Source: Heterohyrax brucei (taxonomy: Eukaryota > Chordata > Mammalia > Hyracoidea > Procaviidae). Taken from it: DNA of 64,000 nucleotides. Position numbers and translations under genes: made by a program. The stretch covers positions 54,434,333 through 54,498,332 of the forward strand of contig CM053141.1 in assembly GCA_028571685.1 (NCBI GenBank), written 5' to 3'. Position 1 is the first letter of the stretch. Each line of letters starts with the position of its first letter. The notes under the pieces are model-generated. The model saw only the letters and a program-made list of their open reading frames with translations, was not told the origin of the DNA and made no database searches. Shown in pieces: positions 55,100-64,000 of this stretch.

Positions 55100-56149
55100 C
55101 AGTGTATTTGATACTGGTGAAAAAAGTCATTGGGGTCCATATTAGGTAAGTAGGAAGGGTATTCCAGTACAGCTATTTGTTTACTGGCTAAAATCTCCCT
55201 CACAAGCAGTGCAGAGCAAACTGGTGCATTGTCATGATGCAAGAGCCATGAGTTGTTGGTGAAAAGTTCTGGTTGTTTTTGTCTAATTTTTTCATGCAGC
55301 CTTTTCAGCACTTCCAGATGGTAAACTTGGTTAACTGTCCAATTGGTACAAATTCATAATGAACAATCCCTCTGATATCAAGAAGGTTAGCAACATTGTT
55401 TTGACTCTTGATTTAGACTGACAGAAGTTTTTTGATGGCAGAGAACTGGCTGACATCCATTGTGCACTTCGACAGGTTGTTTTCGGATACCCATATTTTG
55501 CCACCAGCAATAACATGGACCAAAACATCATCTCGCCTCTCCAAAAGGTCTTGGCAACCTTTGACTCTCCTTGGCTTTTTGTTCATCAGTGAGCTCCTTT
55601 GGGCACATTTTTGCACACACCTTTCTCACGCCAAGAGTTTCAGTTTAGATTTTCCTGTTTCCTTATTGATGCTTACTTGGTCTGCTGTGTTTATCACAGT
55701 TGGCTGATGATTTTGAATCATAAGTCAATGAATTTTTGCAATGTTTTCATCACTTCTGTTCATTACTGGTGACCCTGACCTCTCATTAGTGATGCCTTCT
55801 CTCCTCTCCAACAAACTTTCAATCCAGTTGTACACTGCCATTTTCCTCATGGCATTACCCTCATAAACTTAGACTAACATGTTCCTGATTTCAGTTCCAC
55901 TCTTGCAAAGTTTAATAAGAAATTTAATGTTTGCTGCTCTAATTCATGCTCTGACATTCCTGCAATGACATACAAAAACATGCAACAATAATAATGAACT
56001 CCACTCAGCAAGACACAGCCATATGTTAACATGAACACAACTCTGAGACACTGATATACCAAGTTTACGAAACCTTATGGAATTGCTTGTACAGTGCTGT
56101 CAATGTAAGCACACAGTGGCAAGTTTTCAAACTTCATTGTCAGACCTCA
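55100..56149 (-). pseudogene. Mariner transposase remnant (DD34D)
   Basis: The antisense frame at 55048-55311 carries 'LLHHDNAPVCSALL' and, 34 residues after that Asp, the Asp of 'DPNDFF', the D34D spacing diagnostic of mariner transposases (cut-and-paste at TA). More decayed pieces extend to 55860. The right terminal inverted repeat ends at 56149 ('cattgtcagacctca') followed by a TA. The transposase C-terminus and left TIR are missing, and stops interrupt the frame, so it is inactive. Related MITE at 52251. Confidence 0.9.
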
Positions 56150-56153
56150 TACT

Positions 56154-56422
56154 ATGGACTACCAGAAGAGCAAAGAAATCTGTCTTGGAAGAAGTACAGC
56201 AAGAAGTCTCCTTTTAAGCAAGAATAGTAAGACTTAATCCCACATACTCAGACATGTTATCAAAAGGGATCAGTCCCCAGAGAAGGACATCATGCTTGGT
56301 AGAGAGTTAGAGGAACATAAGATCCTCTATGAGATGGATTGATGCAAGAATGGGCAGTGTGTCGTTCTGTTGTACATATGGTTTCTATAAATCAGAATCA
56401 ATTCAACAGTACTTTAACAATT
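56154..56422 (+). mobile_element. RTE 3'-end fragment
   Basis: 'gtcttggaagaagtacagca', 'gacatgttatcaaaaggga', 'agaaggacatcatgcttgg' and a terminal 'ataaatcagaatcaattcaa', the same order as 60900-61220. The end resembles the AfroSINE tail. It abuts the mariner end. Confidence 0.82.
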
Positions 56423-56792
56423 ACAACTGCTCAATCAATTAAAATTCTAGCACTGTTGCTTATGTGCTACACTACTTCTTAACCTCTCCAACAAAAATAT
56501 TCAGTTTTGAAAGTGATGCAAATTTCAACATTTTGTCAAGTTTTGCCAAAAATATAATGGCAAGACATTACTACACAGTTAGCTCTACTACTTTACTATT
56601 ATTTTCCTTCCTTAGATTGAATGATTGGTCACAGGCTTTTGGAAAAGTCAGAGGAAAATGGAAGAATTAGTTTGAATGACCCTGTTCAGCAGGAAAAAAC
56701 CTAGAACGAGTTTTTCCCCTTTACCTGAAGTATGGCTAATCCTCAAGGTTTTATTCTTCACAATCAAATGACCTTAAAAATTAAAGAATTTG

Positions 56793-57074
56793 CCCTTGCC
56801 CATAAATCATAATGAAAGTCTACTCTTCAGACAAACAGATTGGACTTGGTGATGCAGAGTGGCCATATATTGGATGCACTTTATGGTTCTATACATCTAT
56901 AGGATATCATCCTGCTGACCTCTGGCTGGAGGAAGGAGAGTGGGTGGAGAGGAGGGGAAAGGAGACTGTTGGGAGGATGCAGACAGGGGGAGCAGTCGAA
57001 GCTGCATATAGGTGGGCATGTAAATTTATATGGGAATGTACATTTTCACTCAGTCATACTAAATTAAAAAAAAA
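56793..57074 (+). mobile_element. 5'-truncated L1 3' end with TSD
   Basis: About 280 bp of L1 3'UTR in sense, the same subfamily as 1735-2050 antisense ('ataaatcataatgaaagtct', 'tgcatataggtgggcatgta'), ending in poly-A at 57066-57077. Flanks 'aaagaatttg' (56783-56792) and 'aaagaacttg' (57075-57084) are a TSD with one mismatch. The 98-codon frame inside is UTR. Confidence 0.92.
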
Positions 57075-57089
57075 AAAGAACTTGGAAAG

Positions 57090-59985
57090 CATGACAAGGA
57101 GTAGTTAAACTAAAACAGAGACTTCTCAGAAGTTTGTTGAGCCAGACCAAAAAAATAGAGCAACATGAAATTCAAAGAAACCTTGCTTTTTTGACTCTTG
57201 GTAATGTCATACAGGAGGTAGGTGGCTATTGGAGACCAATAGAGTCTTTCATTTCTCTCTGAGGCAAAATGCTTTCCATGTAGATACAAGAGCTCCGTAA
57301 ATCAGCCACAGCTTCCAAGTCAGAACTTCAGCTCTATGTGTTTATATACACTAAGCATATGCTTCCTGTGACCACTTCAAAAGAAATATAACTTTCTTAA
57401 ATATTATTTAAGTGCAGTTCTATGGCTGTGAAAGAGAGAAAGTATAACTGAGGTTGAATCTTTTACTACATAGGTAGAGAAAGAAGGAAGGAGTGATTGA
57501 AACGTTACGCTTACCTGTCTAGGAAATGGGTAATAACTTATGATCAGATGCAGATGTTAACCTGAAAAATTCAGTTAATCACAGATATTAAACATGCCTG
57601 AAAGGCATAAAAAAGCAGTGAATAAGCCAATGAATAACCTTGCACTAAACTAAGTTCATGACACACAAAATTCACATCGGGAGGAAAAAAGGACTAAATT
57701 TAAATTGCTTCAACTTTTCCATCTTATGTAAATGTTTATATACAAATGAACAGACCATTACACGGACTAGTAACCAGGGAACATTGGCGAATGGAATAAA
57801 TCAAGTCACAGTGGAGACAGCCATGAATGACAAGTGTGTAAGTAACACTTAGAAAGAAACAAGCTGGAACATATTCCATTTGAGTAAGCATAGGGACATT
57901 ATAAATAGGTTTTTAAATCCAGAATGTCTGTTATATCTAAATATAGCACAACAATATGGAAAGTAGATCACAGTTTTCCATCAGTGGTGCTTGGAGATCA
58001 TAACTAGGCATTTTGCAGCTAATGTTCCCTAGCCTACCACTGGACTGGGCACAAAATGACACTCAGTAAATGTTGGTTCTGATTCATTAGGAGTAGTACT
58101 CCTCAAAATAAAATAAAACACATATACAAATAAGAGTACCTCAAGTGATTCAAATGAGCTAGTATAACTGTTACCATAACACATACATTCCCATACTGCA
58201 CCAGCAGCCACCACACTTTGTCACTGCCAGTTACCAACCTAACAGTGTAGAAAAATACCTGTATTTCACTTTGAGTTCCAATTAGCCTCTCATTCGTCAT
58301 TTCAGCTATTAATTTATCACTGTCAAGCATCCGGCTTTTCAAAGCCCAGCATAAATGCATTCAGGAGTTTGGTGATAGAACAAGGTAACCACAAGTTACC
58401 GAATGGCTTTTGGGGCGGGTGGGGGGAAGGGGTGGTTTCCCACCACTTCCGCTTTACAAAGCAAATCTCAAGATGCATTTCAGCAACATGTGAGGATACC
58501 CCATATCCATAGTCTGAAAGAGCTTAGCTGCAAACTAGTCAAACTGTATTAGTAGGCAAGAAGCCAAATGAAAGACTGTGATATTAAGGACATGACTGAG
58601 ACCCCAAACTACACGTTTTCCATGTCATTGGTGCAGTTGTTTCTGATTTTCTCTGGCCGTTTAAAGAATTGATGCAGTATTGTTAGTTTATAGGGAGAGG
58701 TTTGTTGAAATACCCAGGGAAAAGGACATCAGTGAATTTGTGGGGGAGGGAGCTTTGATTGAACATGTTATTCAGCCTAGAAACAAAGGAAAGACGGCCA
58801 TAAGGATGGTTGTCAGTTGGGGTAATATGACAGAGTAGAGGGCTATGTGTCTTCAGGAGATCAAACATCAGTGGCCGTGTAAGCTAAGAGTGTTGATTCA
58901 GTCTCTCACCTGAGAGGTGCATTAAACATGAACAGCTCATCTATAAGTCGTTCCGTGACAGAAAGGAAAACATGGAGAACGTGAACATCTAAAAGTCACC
59001 TCAAATCCTATGTTTCTGACCTTGAACACTAATCAGAAAGGAAAAATCTAGTGAATGAGGCACCTAGGGATTCCATCAAATGTCATTTCTTGCCCAGTCT
59101 AACATACACAAAATCTTAAATTTTCAATGTGGCAGAGTTCAAAAAGCTAACGATGTCATCATTATGTTTCTACAAATAAGTTTTTTTGATCACAGGAACA
59201 ACACTTTACAGAAAGATGCTCGAAAATCCTGAAGAAACAAAAGTCTGCAGCTCATTTCCCCAGTTGAAATGGGAAAATCTAAATGCCAAAGAGCAGAGGT
59301 GATCATTGTCACAACAGGAAGCCTTACTATAATCACCGAAGTTTTGGTTCCTCATTCTGTTACACATGCCTATAAACATGGAAATATAAATAAACTTGTT
59401 CAATCCTTTTTTATGACTATTTTTTTTTATTCCTCTGGGTATTCTCCTGAAATAACAACAGAAGTATTCTGACCCTGCATAAGCCAAGTGAAGTCAGAAA
59501 TACAGTGAATATTTCCAATAATGAAATTATGAGTATAACTGAGGCTAGAAATAGTCTGTAATCTCTTAAGAATTCAGTGAAAGTCCAGCACTTGCTGATT
59601 GTCATTTACCCTAGAAGCTTTGTCTGGCAATTGTCAGCCCACTTGACAAAGTGAATCACTTTGTTTATCACATGCTTATTCAAATATATTTCATATTTGT
59701 CAATATGGTCCCACCACAAGGCAGTTGGCCATACTCCTTCACCTTTGAAACCGTTGTGCTTTCTGATGCTCAGTTTCAATCCTGAAATTTCTTTATGTGA
59801 AAATAACAATTATATATAATCTTATTTCACTTACATGCATCATACAGAAAATAAGATAGCAATGAAGCAATCTGCAAATATGAGCTCAATATGATTAAAA
59901 ACTGAATAGACCTCAATATATCCTAAATGTTTTTAGTCAAGAAAATAAACTTCAGTAAAGTCAGGAGCAGATTCATTCATTATAA
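57090..59985. other. Repeat-poor non-coding stretch
   Basis: Nearly 3 kb with no AfroSINE, L1, RTE or LTR recognised; a weak MIR/L2-like end near 58040-58080 is possible. No frame has a known motif. A G-rich patch ('ggggcgggtggggggaaggg') lies at 58412-58431. A candidate place for conserved non-coding sequence, but that cannot be judged from one genome. Confidence 0.5.
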
Positions 59986-59990
59986 CGCTG

Positions 59991-60175
59991 GTTGGGTTAG
60001 TTGCTGTTGGGTCATTTCCAACTTATGACATCACATGCGCGGCAGAGTAAAACTGTGCTCTGTGAAGATTTCATGGCCGTTAACTTTGAAAAGCAAATCA
60101 CCACGCCTTTCTCTTAAGGTGCTTCTGGATAGGTTTGAACTGCTCACCTTTCAGTTAGTAATCAAGTGAGTAAAC
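59991..60175 (-). mobile_element. Long AfroSINE-type element
   Basis: Antisense, old: 'gttgctgttgggtcatttcc', middle 'aaatcaccacgcctttctct', and 'ttgaactgctcacctttcag'. Confidence 0.8.
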
Positions 60176-60179
60176 ATTT

Positions 60180-60785
60180 ATGCTACTTTCTAAAAGAGGT
60201 CATGGTTTATAATAGGTATTCAACAAAGATGTATTCACTAGCAGAGTGAATAACTGAATGACGAATGACTTAAAAATAATTTAGGATTTAAAGATGGTTT
60301 TCATCTAAGGATCTCAGTGCATATAACATTGAATTCCCTCTCCTCAAAACTTTGCTGAGATACAGATGTTGCATGATTATTTGTGGTCTTGTCCAAGATT
60401 TTTCACTCAATAGAAATGCTATGGTCAGACACAAGACAATTACATTTTCACTTATGTGCACTGTTTTTACCATTAACACAATATCACAAGGAAATTGGCA
60501 TTGATATAATCCACCCACCTTAGCTTATATATCTTCATTTGTTTATGTATGTGTATTTAATTCTACACAATTTTACAACATGAAAATTCATATTATTTGC
60601 TTACATATATTTTATTATTTTTAATTCAATGTTGTTTCAAAGAATTCTGCCAGAGAGTATGGAAGTAGGCCATAAATGAAAAGGAAATGACTAAAATTAA
60701 AGAACTTAAAGCTCATGTAAGCAGCAACCAAGAAATCAAACGTCACATTGCATTGGACAAATATGCTATAAAATATTTCTTCTAA
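60180..60785. other. AT-rich non-coding stretch
   Basis: No supported gene or named repeat. Confidence 0.45.
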
Positions 60786-60795
60786 GTATTAAAAA

Positions 60796-61247
60796 GCAAG
60801 GATGTCACTTTGAGGACTGAAGTGTTTGAGACCCAAGTCATGGTATTTTCAATGGGTTCATGTGCATGTGACAGCTGGACAAAGAATAAGGAAGACTGAA
60901 TAGTATTGGTGAAGAGTATTGAAACATCACGGACTGCCAGAAGAACACACCTGTCTTGGAAGCAATATAGTGAAAATGCTGCTTAGAGGCAAGAATGGAC
61001 AGACTTTGACTCACCATCTTTGGACATGTTATCAGTAGGGATCAATCCCTGGAGAAGGACATCATGCGTGGTAGAAATTCAGTGAAAAAGAGAAAGACCG
61101 CCAAGGAGATAGGTTGACAGAGTGGCTATACCAGTGGGTGCAAGCACAGCAGTGATTATGAGTTGGTGCACGACCAGGTAGTGTTTTGTTCTGTTGTACA
61201 CAGGGTCACAAGCAGAAAGCAACTAAGTAACACCTAACAACAACAGA
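60796..61247 (+). mobile_element. RTE 3' end with terminal tail
   Basis: 'gtcactttgaggactgaagt' to 'cacctaacaacaacag'. It includes the C-terminal coding trace ('gacatgttatcagtagggat', 'agaaggacatcatgcgtgg') and reaches the true RTE terminus, which ends in ACA/CAA units. 5' truncated. Confidence 0.88.
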
Positions 61248-61249
61248 GC

Positions 61250-63228
61250 AAGATCTGGATACGTGTGTAAACATAAAAGGCAAATTCAGGCTACATTTTC
61301 TCAATAGGAGAAACTGAGGAAGATACGTACAGGACAAACAAGACAAAATGTGCCTGGAGTTACAGAGATAAACCAACTGGTAAGGATTACAAGAAAGAAT
61401 TAGGTAAATGGAAAAATATAAGAGAGGTTGCAAACTGGGAAATCTGCTAATCTGCAAATAGCAGGACATAGAGAAACAAAATTCCAATGTTAGTTAACAT
61501 TAAAAAATATCCATGCAATAATTTAGGGCAATGAAAGAACATTTTCTCATATTTCTTAGTTTCTGTTTTTCAAAGTTATCATCTTCCTTGTCTCAGAGAG
61601 TTCCTATTAATTTTATACCACATTCATTATTGAAGATTTGGTCAGCAAAACTATTGGGCACCTAAAAAATAACTAAGCATAGCATTCTATGAGTCATAAA
61701 AAATATCAGTTGTATCTTTCATGCACAAACACATATACACACAAGTATAACTGGCATCTATTCTTTCAATAGAAGAACAAATACAACATCAAAGCAATGT
61801 CCTCAAATTGTAGACAGGTCCTGTTAATGATTCTTGTCTTTATTTTCTCATGCCTGAGATATAGTAAAACAATTCCTATCAGCCAAAAAAGAACTGCAAG
61901 AATTGGAAAAGTGGTATGTTTATTACCAAAACAAACTCTAAAATATAACTGTTCCATACATTAATTTGCTTTTAAATAGTAATTTCTTAGAGAGATGATT
62001 ACAGAACTCTTAGCAAAAATAAACATTTACACTTTTATCTTTTTTATTTCTTCATGAAACTATAAATTTCTCTCTAAAGTTTTGCTTATGTTGCTGATTA
62101 CTTAAAACCTGAAAGGATGCCATTCCCTAGAGTTTTTGCAATCGTCTGACATTGCGACTTCCTAATCAATTTTGCTCACTTGCTGTATAAGTACTTTTTT
62201 TTATCCTTTTCCGGGCAATCTATTGGCTTTCTGCCCACTCACCAGTTGTCCTCCATGGCAAGCAATATAAAGAATTCATTAAACATTTTATCAATTTCTG
62301 CATTCTTTCACTCAACTAATATTCTTTCCATTTCTACAGTAGCCCTATTGCTTGCAAGCAACTTCTGATCTTCAACCATATTTGTAATGAACTACTCACA
62401 TTCTTAAGGGATTAGGCATGTAAATTCTTTGGAAGCTGGTAAACACTGCTCTCTTTATATTTCAAATTGAACAATGAATAGAGAATTCTTATAAAAATAA
62501 AATTTGGGCTAGGGTTTAGAAGAAACCAAAATAGACAAAATGACACTCAAATAATGGACTCATCAAAAAAAAGTATTTCTATCCTTCTTGGTAAGTTTGG
62601 CTCTCGTGATTCTACACAGAGGGTCTACATCTGCATGTATATTACATTAGGCTTTCAATACATAAGAGAAAAGGGAAAATGCTGCCACTAAAACAAAATG
62701 ACATTCAGAAAACAAAGGAAAAGTCAAAGCAAATTATAAAACTTACCCTCTCCAAAAAAATACTATACATTTATAATACATATTAAATGCAATTAATCAT
62801 CCTATAGTTCAGACTGCTGGATCTAGGAAAATGAGTTATAGCTAAAGATGGATTACTCAGTATGCAAGGTAAGCACAGGCTTACTTGTGCTGACTTATTA
62901 ATCTGTAGAGAACAATTTCACATGGATTTCACATCTGTTTACCTCATTTACTGATAATAGGTCCTTATCAGGGATTTTAAGTTTGAAAAGAGGCTTTAAT
63001 ACTCTAGGAAAGTACTGTAGGGTTTGGAAAGAGATGGCAGTCATACCTAGAAGCAGAATCTTTGATGTGCTGAAAAAATGTGAAATTAGATAATCCACCC
63101 CTACTTAGAGCAAAGTTATTTCAGTACCTTAAAAACTTAAATAGCCTGAGTAAGCATGAAAGGAGGCTAATAGATATTACATACAAATTTGAAAATGAAT
63201 AAAATAGAATATATTGAAAAGACTAATA
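61250..63228. other. Repeat-poor non-coding stretch
   Basis: About 2 kb with no recognised transposable element and only short chance frames (up to 93 codons). Confidence 0.5.
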
Positions 63229-63231
63229 CAT

Positions 63232-63620
63232 TTTGTTTTCCAAAACCACCCTGAGCCTTGATAATTCACTAGAAGGACTCACAGGACCCTGAAAACCTAT
63301 TACGGTCTTGGTACGAGTTTATTACAGCAGAAGGTTATAGAATAAAATCAGTGCATGGAAAAGGCACATGTGGAAAATTCCAAAAGAAACTAGAAACAAG
63401 CTCCCCATTATCCTCTTCCAATGGTGTCCTAAGGACACACTTTCTCCCAGCAATGCTATGTGACTACATGTGCACGGTGTTAGCAACCAAGGACACCTAT
63501 CTGATTCTTGGTGTCCAGGACTGTTACCTAGGTCTGTCACATAAGCACACTCAGCTTACACAGTTAACTTCACCTACTCAAACTCGAGTCCTCCAGAACA
63601 AGAACAGGAGTTGATCATAA
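63232..63620 (-). mobile_element. Old LTR-like relic
   Basis: 'cactagaaggactcacagga' followed by 'gagtttattacagcagaagg' and 'gcatggaaaaggcacatgtg' resembles the antisense of an old ERVL-type LTR containing an AATAAA equivalent ('tttatt'). Family not determined. Confidence 0.4.
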
Positions 63621-63825
63621 ATTGCATTATTAACATAAACTATTTTATGAAACTTACAGCACATGGTCGAAGGTTTCGAGCATACAAAAACATTCTTACA
63701 TGGCAGAAAATTCCAAGGGCTCAGCACTCCAAGAGCCAGTCTTGAAGCAAATCTTCTTGAAATGTATAGGTTTTCAGTAACCAGTCCTGCTGAATTAATT
63801 AATTTCCTGCAAACTTCTTTTATAA

Positions 63826-63842
63826 TGAAAAGAAAAAAAAAA
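63826..63842. repeat. A-rich tract
   Basis: Interrupted poly-A ('agaaaaaaaaaatt'). No element recognised upstream. Confidence 0.6.
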
Positions 63843-64000
63843 TTCATTAGGTATGTTAAACTTAAGAAGAAACACAGAAGAAAAATAAATTAGTAAATTA
63901 AAGAAAATCATCCTGAATTCAGTACAGAGTGGCAGAGAGAAATGTAGAGATGTGAAGAATTAAATGGGAAGGTCCAGTGGCCTTCTAAGGAGAATTCCTG

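Noticed and set aside
59476-59500. 'gccaagtgaagtcag' as another tail micro-insertion
   Set aside because: Match is only about nine bases, with no TSD; likely chance.

Overview
This is mammalian nuclear DNA, and the repeats identify the host clade. About thirty copies of a tRNA-derived SINE (head like 'accctggtggcgtagtgg', tail like 'gctatgagtcggaat') match the AfroSINE families. They sit beside RTE (BovB-like) LINEs that share their 3' tail. Together these point to an afrotherian, most likely an elephant or a close paenungulate. That assignment is from recognition, not from a database search. I could not support any host protein-coding exon, tRNA, rRNA or known ncRNA gene. The open frames are either decayed transposon frames or chance frames. 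The window looks intergenic or deep-intronic.

Layout. 1-5.6 kb: a nonautonomous RTE copy split by an L1 with a 5' inversion and a perfect 15-bp target-site duplication (TSD), then decayed RTE reverse-transcriptase sequence and an AfroSINE. 5.7-8.6 kb: an old MaLR-type LTR and plain sequence. 8.7-12.1 kb: an L1 on the + strand (5'UTR, ORF1, start of ORF2) carrying two AfroSINEs, one internally inverted. 12.1-24.5 kb: two MaLR-type LTRs, MIR and L2 relics, many AfroSINEs, and a head-to-head SINE pair. 24.5-29.7 kb: an L1 on the - strand, interrupted by an internally deleted MaLR LTR, whose 5'UTR side is a purine-rich tandem array of about 160-bp units. 29.8-44.5 kb: mostly plain sequence with an RTE copy on the - strand, a second 5'-inverted L1, nested and paired SINEs and microsatellites. 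44.5 kb: a compact solo LTR with a 6-bp TSD. 45.3-50.4 kb: an L1 on the + strand from 5' end to 3'UTR with its RT domain deleted. 50.5-64 kb: L2 and MIR relics, a G4-prone 7-bp repeat, a mariner MITE, a mariner transposase remnant, RTE fragments, a short L1 3' end and an old LTR-like relic.

How the parts relate. L1 presumably supplied the machinery for L1 copies. The AfroSINE tail is shared with RTE 3' ends, so RTE machinery probably mobilised the SINEs. The most unusual pattern is a set of very short insertions (about 23-46 bp) made only of the terminal AfroSINE/RTE tail. Three of them have perfect TSD-like flanks of 7, 9 and 14 bp. A second unusual pattern is the L1 5'UTR-side tandem array, which covers a 228-codon antisense open frame explained by purine bias. 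Coordinates of old repeats are approximate, usually within 5-30 bp. Those of copies with TSDs are exact where stated.
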